DNA of 60,640 nucleotides, taken from CAKXIK01 sp050947015. GTDB taxonomy: Bacteria > Bacillota > Clostridia > Oscillospirales > Acutalibacteraceae. Positions 33,299-42,234 of the stretch are shown in pieces. The stretch is from assembly GCA_050947015.1 (NCBI GenBank), contig JBMNVT010000013.1, positions 1 to 60,640 on the forward strand. Reading direction: 5' to 3'. The notes beneath the pieces are model-generated. The model did not search any database, was not told the DNA's origin, and saw nothing but the letters and a program-made list of their open reading frames with translations. Positions within the stretch are counted from its first letter, which is position 1, and the number at the start of each line of letters is the position of its first letter. Position numbers and translations under genes: made by a program.

Positions 33299-34375
33299 AT
33301 GAAGGCATTATTAATGTTGGAGGACGGCACAAAATATGAAGGAACCGGAATCGGTGAATGCCGCAATGTGGTTTGCGAGGTGGTATTCAACACAGGAATG
33401 TGCGGATACCCCGAACTGCTGACGGATCCTTCCTATTGCGGACAGGCGGTTGTGATGACTTATCCGCTGGTTGGAAATTACGGTGTCTGCTATGATGACG
33501 CTGAATCATCCCGTCCTTGGGTGGGCGCCTATATTGTTCATTCCCTGACCCTGCATGGGAGCAATTTTCGCCGCGATATGGATCTGGATCGATATCTGCT
33601 TGCCAATCATATTCCGGGGATGGAAGGGCTGGATACCCGTGCACTGACCCGTCATCTTCGGGAGCGCGGAACGATGCGCGGCGCCATTTCGTATGGCGAC
33701 TCCATCAATGAGGCAGAGATGCTGCGCGCGGCCAGAAGTTACCGGCTGACCAGCCATGTTCCCCTTGTCAGCCGAGCAGATAACCGCTTTTATCCCGGAG
33801 AAGGCGCCAAAGTTGCCATGATTGACTTCGGCGTTAAACAAAGCATCATTACCTCTTTGACAAAACGAGGGTGTTCGGTGCAGTGCTTTCCGTACGATGT
33901 GGATTTTGAAACGATCAGGCAGTATGCTCCCGACGGTGTGATGCTCACCAACGGCCCCGACGACCCGCAGGATTGTGTTCATGCCATCGGTGAAATCAGA
34001 AAGCTGCTCGACTACGGGATTCCCACATTTGCCATCTGCCTGGGCCATCAGCTGATGGCGCTGGCGACCGGCGCGCAGACCGAACGGCTGAAATACGGTC
34101 ATCGCGGCGTCAACCATCCGGTCAAGGAGCTTGCCGCAAATCGTGTTTACATCACCTCGCAGAACCATGGATATGTGGTCAAAGGCGAAACGGTGGATCC
34201 GAAAATTGCCGAGATTTCCTTCGTCAGTATGAACGACGGCAGCGTGGAGGGACTCAATTATCAAAACGGACGCGCGTTCTCGGTCCAGTTTCATCCGGAG
34301 GCAGCGCCCGGTCCGAAGGATACGGCGTTTTTGTTTGACCGTTTCGTTTCGCTGATGGGAGGAGCCCGCAAATGA
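33299..34375 (+). CDS. carA: Carbamoyl-phosphate synthase small subunit, CarA (358 aa)
   Basis: The glutaminase subunit that passes ammonia to CarB. The N-terminal CarA domain contains CEVVFNTGMCGYPELLTDPSY; the class I amidotransferase domain has AICLGHQLMALA with the nucleophile Cys and FSVQFHPEAAPGP with His and Glu. ATG 33299 is preferred over an in-frame TTG at 33293; the ribosome site is weak. The 115 bases before it hold a GCCGGC/GCCGGC hairpin but no terminator. Its stop overlaps the carB start (ATGA). Confidence 0.95.
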   Translation: MKALLMLEDGTKYEGTGIGECRNVVCEVVFNTGMCGYPELLTDPSYCGQAVVMTYPLVGNYGVCYDDAESSRPWVGAYIVHSLTLHGSNFRRDMDLDRYLLANHIPGMEGLDTRALTRHLRERGTMRGAISYGDSINEAEMLRAARSYRLTSHVPLVSRADNRFYPGEGAKVAMIDFGVKQSIITSLTKRGCSVQCFPYDVDFETIRQYAPDGVMLTNGPDDPQDCVHAIGEIRKLLDYGIPTFAICLGHQLMALATGAQTERLKYGHRGVNHPVKELAANRVYITSQNHGYVVKGETVDPKIAEISFVSMNDGSVEGLNYQNGRAFSVQFHPEAAPGPKDTAFLFDRFVSLMGGARK

Positions 34376-37300
34376 AAGACCAAAGCATTAAAAAAGTTGT
34401 CATCATCGGTTCCGGGCCAATTATTATTGGTCAGGCGGCGGAATTTGATTATGCCGGTACACAGGCATGCCGCGCGCTGAAGGAAGAGGGCGTGCAGGTT
34501 GTGCTCGTTAACTCCAACCCCGCGACAATTATGACCGACAAAATGATCGCAGATCATGTCTATATTGAACCGCTGAACTTGACAACGCTGAAACGGGTGA
34601 TCGAAATTGAAAAACCGGACTGTATTCTTCCCACTCTTGGCGGGCAGAACGCGCTGAACCTTGGTATTGAACTTGAAGAATCCGGTTTTTTAAAGGAGCA
34701 TAATGTTCGGATTATCGGTACCTCTGCGAGAACCATCAAGCGTGCGGAAGACCGCGAGCTGTTCAAGGAAGCGATGGAAAAAATTCATCAGCCTTGTGCG
34801 GAAAGCCGCATCGCCGAAACGCTGGAGGAGTGCATTGACGAGGCGGAAGAGATTGGATACCCCGTAATTGTCCGGCCGGCCTATACCCTCGGAGGAACCG
34901 GCGGCGGAATTGCCAACACCCAGGAAGAACTGGTGGAAATTGCGTCGCAGGGTCTGCACCTGAGCCGTGTTGGGCAGGTGCTGATCGAGCGCAGCATCGC
35001 CGGTTGGAAAGAAATTGAATACGAGGTCATGCGCGACGCAAACGGAAACTGCATCGCAGTCTGCAACATGGAAAACCTTGACCCCGTGGGCGTTCACACC
35101 GGCGATTCCATCGTGGTTGCGCCGTGCCAGACACTGGCGGATAAAGAGACGCAGATGCTTCGTACCGCCGCGCTCGATATCATCACAGAGCTGGGGATCG
35201 AGGGCGGCTGCAACGTGCAGTACGCGCTTAATCCCGACAGCTTCGAATATGTTGTCATCGAAGTTAACCCACGCGTCAGCCGTTCTTCGGCGCTGGCCTC
35301 CAAGGCAACCGGATATCCGATTGCAAAGGTTGCGTCCAAAATTGCGCTCGGCTATTCGCTGGACGAAATTGAAAATGCGATTACAAAGAAAACCTTTGCC
35401 TGCTTTGAGCCGACACTTGATTATTGCGTGGTCAAAATTCCAAAATGGCCGTTTGACAAATTCACCTATGCTACCCGCAAGCTCGGCACACAGATGAAAG
35501 CGACCGGCGAAGTGATGGGGATCGCGCCTTGCTTTGAAGCGGCGCTGATGAAATCGGTGCGCTCGCTGGAACAGCATATAGACGACCTGATTCTTCCCGG
35601 CTTGGCGAATTTAAGTGAGGAAGAAGTAAAGACCCGTCTTTACGAGGTGGACGACCGCCGTATTTTTGTGGTGGCCGAAGCGCTGCGCCGCGGCATCTCC
35701 ACCGAGCGGATTCATAAAATCACAAAAATTGACCGTTGGTTTATCAACCGTATCGAAGCAATTGTCGATGTGGAACGGCAGTGTCGTCAGGCACCTGCGA
35801 TCACAGGGGAGCTTTTGCGCCGGGCAAAGGAGTTCGGCTTTCCGGACAAAACAATCGCAAAGCTGACCGGTAAAACGGAGAACGCCATTCGTGCGCTGCG
35901 GGAGGGCTTTGGTGTTAAGGCAGTGTTCAAAATGGTTGATACCTGCGCCGCGGAATTTGATGCCGAAACGCCGTATTATTATTCCTGCTATGGTGAAACC
36001 ACCGAGGCAGTCGACAGTGGCAGAAAGAAAGTTCTCGTCATCGGCTCCGGCCCGATCCGTATCGGTCAAGGCATTGAATTTGACTTCTGCTCTGTACACA
36101 GTGTCTGGGCGTTTCATGACCTGGGCTATGAAACGATTATTGTCAACAACAATCCTGAAACCGTCAGCACCGACTTTGATATTTCCGACAAACTCTATTT
36201 TGAGCCGCTGACGCCGGAAGATGTGCGCAATATTATTGAGCTGGAGCATCCGGACGGAGCAGTTGTTCAGTTTGGCGGGCAGACGGGCATCAAGCTTGCC
36301 AAGGATATTGAAGCCATGGGCGTGCCGGTGCTCGGCACCTCGCCGGATTCCATTGATGAAGCGGAAGACCGTGAACGGTTTGACGTGATTCTGAACAAGT
36401 GCAAAATTCCGCGTGCAGCCGGCACTACGATTTATACCGTGGAAGAGGGGATCGCGGCGGCAAACAGGATCGGCTATCCGGTTCTCGTGCGCCCGTCTTA
36501 TGTGCTCGGTGGGCAGGGAATGCATATCGCAATGGCCGACGAGGATCTGGCAGAATATATTGCCGCAATCAACCAGACCACACAGGAGCATCCGATCCTG
36601 ATTGATAAGTATATCATGGGTACCGAAGCGGAGGTGGACGCCGTCTGTGACGGAAACGGCGTGGTTATCCCCGGAATCATGGAGCATGTGGAACGTGCCG
36701 GTGTACATTCGGGAGACAGTATCTCCGTCTATCCGCCGCAGACGATTGCTCCGGCAATGCAGCAGAAAATCATCCGTTATACCGTCGATCTCTGCCGGGA
36801 GCTCCACGTGGTCGGGCTGATGAACATCCAATTTATCGTCAAGGACGACGAAGTATATGTCATTGAAGCAAACCCGCGTTCTTCGCGTACCGTGCCGTAT
36901 ATCAGCAAAATAACGGGAATCCCGATCGTTGCGCTGGCGGTAGCCGCCATTGAGGGGAAAAAACTGCCGGAGCTTGGGTATGATTACGGCCTGCAGCCCC
37001 CCAAGGAAACCATTGCCGTCAAAATGCCGGTCTTCTCGTTTGAAAAAATTTACGGAGCTGATATCAATCTTGGACCAGAGATGAAGTCGACCGGTGAAGT
37101 TCTTGGTATTGCGACAAAATATGAAGAAGCACTGACAAAGGCGTTTATCGGTTCAGGTACCAACCTGCCGAAAAAGGGGCGTGCCATTATCACGGTCAGC
37201 GATGTGGACAAAGCCGAAGCGCTGCCGCTTGCAAAACGGCTGAAGGCTTTGGGGTGGGAATTGTTTACCACCGGCGGTACCGGGCGTTATTTTGCCCAGC

Positions 37301-37566
37301 ATGGTGTGGAAACGACCACCCTGCGCAAGCTTGGGGAAGAGCACCCGAACATTCTGGACGAGATCCTTTCCGGCAAAGTGGACGTAGTGATCAATACGCC
37401 GAGCAAAGGCTCCGCCCATCACCGCGACGGCTTTCATATCCGTCGCACCGCCATCGAAGCGCGAATTCCGTGCCTGACCTCGCTCGACACTGCGGCGGCA
37501 TATATCCGCTGCATCGAAATGCTCGATCATCACGAAATCTCAGTGATCGATATTGCAAAAATTTGA
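34372..37566 (+). CDS. carB: Carbamoyl-phosphate synthase large subunit, CarB (1064 aa)
   Basis: Makes carbamoyl phosphate from bicarbonate, ammonia and two ATP, for pyrimidines and arginine. Two homologous ATP-grasp halves are evident, at about residues 1-400 (VVIIGSGPIIIGQAAEFDYA, PAYTLGGTGGGI) and 550-930 (VLVIGSGPIRIGQGIEFDF, PSYVLGGQGMHI). The oligomerization domain lies between, and a C-terminal MGS-like allosteric domain (residues ~935-1064) includes WELFTTGGTGRYFAQHG. Full length, no breaks seen. Translationally coupled to carA. Confidence 0.97.
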   Translation: MKDQSIKKVVIIGSGPIIIGQAAEFDYAGTQACRALKEEGVQVVLVNSNPATIMTDKMIADHVYIEPLNLTTLKRVIEIEKPDCILPTLGGQNALNLGIELEESGFLKEHNVRIIGTSARTIKRAEDRELFKEAMEKIHQPCAESRIAETLEECIDEAEEIGYPVIVRPAYTLGGTGGGIANTQEELVEIASQGLHLSRVGQVLIERSIAGWKEIEYEVMRDANGNCIAVCNMENLDPVGVHTGDSIVVAPCQTLADKETQMLRTAALDIITELGIEGGCNVQYALNPDSFEYVVIEVNPRVSRSSALASKATGYPIAKVASKIALGYSLDEIENAITKKTFACFEPTLDYCVVKIPKWPFDKFTYATRKLGTQMKATGEVMGIAPCFEAALMKSVRSLEQHIDDLILPGLANLSEEEVKTRLYEVDDRRIFVVAEALRRGISTERIHKITKIDRWFINRIEAIVDVERQCRQAPAITGELLRRAKEFGFPDKTIAKLTGKTENAIRALREGFGVKAVFKMVDTCAAEFDAETPYYYSCYGETTEAVDSGRKKVLVIGSGPIRIGQGIEFDFCSVHSVWAFHDLGYETIIVNNNPETVSTDFDISDKLYFEPLTPEDVRNIIELEHPDGAVVQFGGQTGIKLAKDIEAMGVPVLGTSPDSIDEAEDRERFDVILNKCKIPRAAGTTIYTVEEGIAAANRIGYPVLVRPSYVLGGQGMHIAMADEDLAEYIAAINQTTQEHPILIDKYIMGTEAEVDAVCDGNGVVIPGIMEHVERAGVHSGDSISVYPPQTIAPAMQQKIIRYTVDLCRELHVVGLMNIQFIVKDDEVYVIEANPRSSRTVPYISKITGIPIVALAVAAIEGKKLPELGYDYGLQPPKETIAVKMPVFSFEKIYGADINLGPEMKSTGEVLGIATKYEEALTKAFIGSGTNLPKKGRAIITVSDVDKAEALPLAKRLKALGWELFTTGGTGRYFAQHGVETTTLRKLGEEHPNILDEILSGKVDVVINTPSKGSAHHRDGFHIRRTAIEARIPCLTSLDTAAAYIRCIEMLDHHEISVIDIAKI

Positions 37567-37601
37567 TTGTTTTTTACCGAAAATTGAATCATCAGGAAGG
37601 C

Positions 37602-37641
37602 AACGGCGTCTCCTCGTTCTTGAGGGGACGCCGCCATTTTT
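37602..37641 (+). terminator. Terminator after carB
   Basis: GGCGTCTCCTC and GAGGGGACGCC arms with a GTTCTT loop, followed by GCCATTTTTTG. Confidence 0.85.
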
Positions 37642-37679
37642 TGCAACGAATAAAATAATTGTCTTTCAGAGAAAAACAG

Positions 37680-37708
37680 TTGATTTTTACCGCGATACAT
37701 ATTAAAAT
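37680..37708 (+). promoter_or_regulatory. Promoter of the glutamate synthase operon
   Basis: TTGATT at 37680-37685 and TAAAAT at 37703-37708, 17-base spacer. It is 70 bases before the amidotransferase start. No attenuator is seen between. Confidence 0.5.
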
Positions 37709-37777
37709 ATTTTATGTAAAACAATGTGGCTATATGTTTTAATTATATTTATTCAAAAAATCAGGGGGGCAAAACAA

Positions 37778-38869
37778 ATGTTGCAACAGGAAGGCCAAAT
37801 CAGAATCCCGTCCGGCTGCGCGATCAGTGCGGTGATTAACAAAAAGGGAGTCTGCTTTTCAGGAGAACGAATTATTAAATCGATCGCGCTGATGCACGAC
37901 CGTTCCAACGGACTGGGCGGCGGTTTTGCCGCTTACGGGATTTACCCGCAGTTTAAAGAGCTTTATGCGCTGCATATTTTTTATGATACGGTGGAAGCCA
38001 AGGCAAAAACCGAACAGTTTCTTAACGAACATTTTGAAATCGAAATGGCGGGGCGAATGCCCACCCGCAAGACGGAAAGCATCCGCAGCTCACCAATCAT
38101 CTGGCGGTATTTTGTCCGCCCGGACAAAGCGCGGCTGGTTGAGTCCGAGCTTGACGAAGAAGAATTTACGACCCGCTGCGTTTTTCGGGTGAATACGACC
38201 ATCGGCGGCGCGTTTGTTTTTTCCAGCGGTAAAAATATGGGCGCGTTCAAAGCGGTTGGCTACCCCGAAGATGTCGGCGAGTTTTATATGCTCGACGATT
38301 ATAAAGGTTATCTTTGGACGGCACACGGTCGTTTTCCGACCAATACGCCCGGCTGGTGGGGAGGGGCGCATCCATTTACGCTGCTCGACTGGTCGATCGT
38401 TCACAACGGCGAAATTTCCTCTTACGACGCCAACCGGCGCTATATTGAGATGTTTGGTTATAAATGCACGCTGCAAACCGATACAGAAGTTATTACTTAT
38501 TTGTTTGACCTGCTGGTGCGCAAACACAAGCTTTCGCTGGAAACTGCCGCCAACATCATCGCGGCACCCATGTGGGAAGAAATTGCCGCAATGCCCAAAG
38601 CACAGCGCGAATATTTTACGACTCTGCGCAAAACGTATTCCAGCGCTTTGGTCAACGGACCGTTTTCCATTATTCTCGGTTTCAACAATGGGTTGCTTGC
38701 GCTCAACGACAGGCTGAAGCTTCGGGCGCTGATGGCGGCAAAACAGGGTGACGAGCTTTTCTTTGCCAGCGAAGAGGCCGCGATCCGCACCATCTGCCCG
38801 GAACCGGATAAAATCTGGTCAATCGAAGGCGGTCGCCCGATCATCGTCACACTCGACCCGACCGTCTGA
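37778..38869 (+). CDS. Glutamate synthase amidotransferase subunit (363 aa)
   Basis: The class II glutaminase part of a split glutamate synthase; it releases ammonia from glutamine. The likely N-terminal nucleophile is Cys14 (RIPSGCAISAVI), exposed after removal of a 13-residue propeptide. Other marks are HDRSNGLGGGFAAYG, WTAHGRFPTNTPGWW, HPFTLLDWSIVHNGEISSY and LQTDTEVITYL. AGGGGGGC precedes the ATG at 37778. In ordinary bacterial GltB this domain is the N-terminus of a ~1500-residue chain; here the functions are separate genes in order. Confidence 0.9.
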   Translation: MLQQEGQIRIPSGCAISAVINKKGVCFSGERIIKSIALMHDRSNGLGGGFAAYGIYPQFKELYALHIFYDTVEAKAKTEQFLNEHFEIEMAGRMPTRKTESIRSSPIIWRYFVRPDKARLVESELDEEEFTTRCVFRVNTTIGGAFVFSSGKNMGAFKAVGYPEDVGEFYMLDDYKGYLWTAHGRFPTNTPGWWGGAHPFTLLDWSIVHNGEISSYDANRRYIEMFGYKCTLQTDTEVITYLFDLLVRKHKLSLETAANIIAAPMWEEIAAMPKAQREYFTTLRKTYSSALVNGPFSIILGFNNGLLALNDRLKLRALMAAKQGDELFFASEEAAIRTICPEPDKIWSIEGGRPIIVTLDPTV

Positions 38870-38884
38870 AAGGAATGATGAAAA

Positions 38885-40384
38885 ATGAGATACTATTCTT
38901 CCGAATATATTGTGCTGCGCAGCGAGGAACGCTGCATTGCCTGCGGCGTCTGTGAACGGCAGTGTGCAAACGGTGTTCACCGGAAAGACCCTGATACCGG
39001 AAAAATGACTGCAGATGAGAGCAAATGCGTCAATTGTCAGCGCTGCGTCTGCATGTGCCCGACCGGTGCGCTCGCTATTCGCAAAAATCCGAATGAATTC
39101 CGGGAAAATGCGAACTGGAGCATGCAGGCGATCGAAGAAGTGGAAAAGCAGGCGGAAAGCGGCGGTGTTCTGCTTTCCAGTATGGGCAATCCCCAGCCGT
39201 ATCCGATTTACTGGGATCATATTTTGCTGAACGCCAGTCAGGTGACCAATCCGTCCATTGACCCGCTGCGCGAGCCGATGGAGACAAAAACCTTTCTCGG
39301 ATCCAAGCCGGATAAGCTGGAATACAGCAAAACCGGCAAACTGCTGACCCATATTCTGCCGACCGTGGAACTGAATTCGCCGATCATGTTCTCGGCCATG
39401 TCGTTTGGCTCCATTTCGCTCAATGCGCAGAAATCCATCGCAATGGCCGCAAAGGAATGCAACACGTTCTTCAATACTGGCGAAGGTGGATTGCATAAGG
39501 ATCTGGAGCCGTATGCCGACCACTGCATCGTGCAGGTAGCATCCGGACGGTTCGGTGTTCACAAGGAATACTTGGATAAAGGAAAAATCGTCGAAATCAA
39601 GATCGGTCAGGGTGCAAAACCGGGTATTGGCGGTCATTTGCCCGGCGAAAAAGTCAATTACGAGGTCAGCCAGACCCGAATGATCCCCGAAGGCACAGAT
39701 GCCATTTCTCCAGCGCCGCACCACGATATCTATTCCATTGAGGATCTGCGCCAGCTGATTTATTCTCTGAAGGAAGCAACCCATTACCAAAAACCGATCT
39801 CTGTTAAAATTGCCGCTGTACACAATATTGCCGCTATCGCTTCGGGAGCCGTGCGTGCCGGCGCGGATATTATCGCGATCGACGGATTCCGCGGTGGTAC
39901 CGGTTCCACGCCGACAAGGTTTCGCGATACAGTCGGCATTCCGGTGGAGCTTGCGCTCGCTTCGGTGGATCAGCGTCTGCGCGACGAGGGAATCCGCCAG
40001 CAGGTTTCTCTTGTTGTTGCCGGCAGCGTGCGTAACAGCGCCGACGTCGTCAAGGCGATCGCGCTGGGAGCCGACGCCGTGTACATCGCTTCGGCTGCAC
40101 TGATTGCCATGGGGTGTCATATGTGCCGAACCTGTTACACGGGCAACTGCAATTGGGGTATCGCAACGCAGAAGGAAGAACTGACCCGCCGCTTGAATCC
40201 CGAAATCATGTCGAAGCGTGTGGCGAATGTGTTTCGCGCATGGGATCATGAAATCAAGGAACTGATGGGCGGCATGGGGATCAACGCGATTGACAGTCTG
40301 CGCGGCAATCGGTTGATGCTGCGCGGCATCGGGCTGACTCAAAAGGAGCTTGATATTCTCGGGATCCGCTACGCGGGTGAATAA
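38885..40384 (+). CDS. Glutamate synthase FMN subunit with ferredoxin domain (499 aa)
   Basis: Catalyses reductive amination of 2-oxoglutarate on FMN. Residues 1-75 are a 2[4Fe-4S] ferredoxin domain (CIACGVCERQC and CVNCQRCVCMCP). The FMN TIM barrel follows: MFSAMSFGSISLNAQKS, FFNTGEGGLHKDL, KIGQGAKPGIGGHLPGEK, DGFRGGTGSTPTRF. The cluster motif GCHMCRTCYTGNC lies near residue 415. This is the archaeal-type compact GltB found in many Clostridia. With the FAD subunit reduced to a fragment next door, electrons probably enter through the ferredoxin domain. Confidence 0.92.
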   Translation: MRYYSSEYIVLRSEERCIACGVCERQCANGVHRKDPDTGKMTADESKCVNCQRCVCMCPTGALAIRKNPNEFRENANWSMQAIEEVEKQAESGGVLLSSMGNPQPYPIYWDHILLNASQVTNPSIDPLREPMETKTFLGSKPDKLEYSKTGKLLTHILPTVELNSPIMFSAMSFGSISLNAQKSIAMAAKECNTFFNTGEGGLHKDLEPYADHCIVQVASGRFGVHKEYLDKGKIVEIKIGQGAKPGIGGHLPGEKVNYEVSQTRMIPEGTDAISPAPHHDIYSIEDLRQLIYSLKEATHYQKPISVKIAAVHNIAAIASGAVRAGADIIAIDGFRGGTGSTPTRFRDTVGIPVELALASVDQRLRDEGIRQQVSLVVAGSVRNSADVVKAIALGADAVYIASAALIAMGCHMCRTCYTGNCNWGIATQKEELTRRLNPEIMSKRVANVFRAWDHEIKELMGGMGINAIDSLRGNRLMLRGIGLTQKELDILGIRYAGE

Positions 40385-40411
40385 TCCGAAACAGGAAGGG
40401 GGAACAGGGCC

Positions 40412-40603
40412 ATGAAAAAGAATGGACGCCTGAAGGGATATATCCTGATTGGGGATACCGCCCGGGCAGGAATTTATACAACGCTTGTCCGCGAGCAGAT
40501 TCCGCTGGAACAGCTCGGATCAGCAGCGCAGTTCGATTCCCCGGAGATGATTCAGTTTCCCGTCCGTCTGAGGGATCAGCTGTTTAATGGAGGTGTGTCG
40601 TAA
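40412..40603 (+). pseudogene. 63-residue remnant of a FAD/NAD(P)-dependent oxidoreductase
   Basis: The sequence GRLKGYILIGDTARAGIYTT and LVREQIPLEQL matches the extreme C-terminal end of the FAD-dependent pyridine nucleotide oxidoreductases that in related operons lie between the FMN and GXGXG subunits (normally ~400 residues). Here only this end is left. It still has a ribosome site (GGAAGGGGGAACAGG) and an ATG at 40412, and its stop codon overlaps the next ATG, so it may be translated, if only to couple translation. No FAD or NAD motif remains. It could alternatively be a retained small subunit. Confidence 0.7.
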
Positions 40604-41337
40604 TGAATATTTCAGCAAAAGGAAAAGGGTTCAGGGAACTGAATGAAGAGATCGCAGACACGCTGCGCAAGGAATCTCGGGTCGAACTGACCGGGGTGGA
40701 AGGCCATCGCTACATCGGCGCCGGAGTGGAAAAGGGCTGCACGATTCGAATTCACGGTACGCCCGGCAACGATCTGGGATGCTATATGGACGGCGCTTCG
40801 ATTGAGGTGTTCGGCAACGGTCAGGATGCGGTCGGGAATACGATGAACTGCGGTCGGATTGTCGTTCACGGTCATGCCGGTGATGCGCTTGGGTACGCCA
40901 TGCGCGGCGGCGAAATTTTTGTAGAAGAAAATGTTGGCTACCGCTGTGGTATTCATATGAAAGAATTCGGTGAAGCACGGCCTGTCATTGTAATAGGCGG
41001 AACGGCGGGAGCCTTTCTGGGTGAATATATGGCGGGCGGAGTTATCATTGTTTTTGGCCAAAGTGACGAAGAAGTGCAATCACCCGCAGCAGGCTATTGC
41101 GCAACAGGAATGCATGGTGGTATAATGTATCTGCGCGGTAAAGTGCCTGCGAAAAATTTTTCTTCCACTGTTGTGGTTGAGGAGTGTACCGAAGAAGATG
41201 TGGCGTTTGTGCAGCGTTATGCCGATACCTTTGCCGAACTGTTTGGTCGCGGCCCCGGCGAACTGCATGCGGAAGATTTTGTAAAAGTGCGTCCGGCTTC
41301 GGCACGCCCGTACGGCAATCTTTATGTGCGCAATTGA
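40603..41337 (+). CDS. Glutamate synthase GXGXG (alpha-helix-like) subunit (244 aa)
   Basis: The right-handed beta-helix domain that ends normal GltB and joins the glutaminase and synthase sites. Repeated G-x-x-G-x-G turns run through the protein: GNDLGCYMDGASIEVFGNGQ, DAVGNTMNCGRIVVHGHAGD, ALGYAMRGGEIFV, AGAFLGEYMAGGVIIVFG. The ATG overlaps the stop of the small remnant upstream. It closes the glutamate synthase operon. Confidence 0.9.
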   Translation: MNISAKGKGFRELNEEIADTLRKESRVELTGVEGHRYIGAGVEKGCTIRIHGTPGNDLGCYMDGASIEVFGNGQDAVGNTMNCGRIVVHGHAGDALGYAMRGGEIFVEENVGYRCGIHMKEFGEARPVIVIGGTAGAFLGEYMAGGVIIVFGQSDEEVQSPAAGYCATGMHGGIMYLRGKVPAKNFSSTVVVEECTEEDVAFVQRYADTFAELFGRGPGELHAEDFVKVRPASARPYGNLYVRN

Positions 41338-41439
41338 TTCGGAAAAATTCCGGTCGGCTTCCGCCCGGTGATTTTAATATGATCTTTGTTGCGGCGGGGG
41401 TCGGTCTGATCCCTTCCGGTATGAAAGGATGGTACAAAA

Positions 41440-42147
41440 ATGGTCAAAGGCGAGCAGATGTACGAGGGTAAAGCAAAGAAGGTTTTCGCAGTGGCAGACG
41501 ATCCGGCGCTTTGTATTGTGGATTACAAAGATGACGCGACGGCGTTCAACGGCCTGAAAAAAGGCACGATCGTCGGAAAAGGCGTCGTCAATAATCGGAT
41601 GTCCAATATGATGTTCCAGCTGCTCGAGAAAAAGGGCATTCCGACGCACTTTGTCAAAGAGCTCAGCGAGCGTGAAACGCTTGTGAAAAAGGTACAGATC
41701 GTTCCGCTGGAGGTTATCGTCCGCAACATCGTCGCCGGCAGCCTTTCCAAAAAGCTTGGCATCCCGGAAGGTACTCCGCTGAAATCCACCGTGTTGGAAT
41801 TTTGCTATAAAAATGATGAGCTTGGCGACCCGATGGTGAATGAATATCACATTCTTGCTGCCGGCTATGCGACCAGAGAGGAAGTCGACACCATCACAGA
41901 TATGGCGTTGCGCATCAATGAGTTGATGATTGAGTTTTTTAAGACCATTAACATTGATCTGGTTGATTTTAAACTGGAGTTTGGCCGCTGCGACGGGAAA
42001 ATTATTCTTGCGGATGAAATTTCGCCCGATACCTGCCGCCTTTGGGACAGCAAAACCCATGAAAAGCTGGATAAAGACCGTTTCCGCCGCGATCTTGGCG
42101 GGGTGGAAGACGCATATAAAGAAGTTTTTGCCCGTCTTGGCCTGTAA
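41440..42147 (+). CDS. purC: SAICAR synthetase, PurC (235 aa)
   Basis: Joins CAIR and aspartate to SAICAR. Signatures are YEGKAKKVFAVAD, VPLEVIVRNIVAGSLSKKLG and FGRCDGKIILADEISPDTCR, ending in KDRFRRDLGGVEDAYKE. The ATG at 41440 has AAAGGA ten bases upstream; the ATG at 41458 has only a weak site. It starts the second purine run, about 100 bases after glutamate synthase. No clear promoter is seen in that gap. Confidence 0.95.
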   Translation: MVKGEQMYEGKAKKVFAVADDPALCIVDYKDDATAFNGLKKGTIVGKGVVNNRMSNMMFQLLEKKGIPTHFVKELSERETLVKKVQIVPLEVIVRNIVAGSLSKKLGIPEGTPLKSTVLEFCYKNDELGDPMVNEYHILAAGYATREEVDTITDMALRINELMIEFFKTINIDLVDFKLEFGRCDGKIILADEISPDTCRLWDSKTHEKLDKDRFRRDLGGVEDAYKEVFARLGL

Positions 42148-42162
42148 GAAAACCGGAAGCAG

Positions 42163-42190
42163 ACAGCCTGCCTTTTGAAAGCGGGCTGTT
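42163..42190 (+). repeat. Hairpin between purC and purF
   Basis: ACAGCCTGC and GCGGGCTGT arms form a stem with one bulge, followed by TTGTCGTTGTTG. It is a weak or partial terminator within the purine run. Confidence 0.4.
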
Positions 42191-42234
42191 TGTCGTTGTT
42201 GTGCAGCCCGCAAAGAGAGGACAAAAACACGCTC

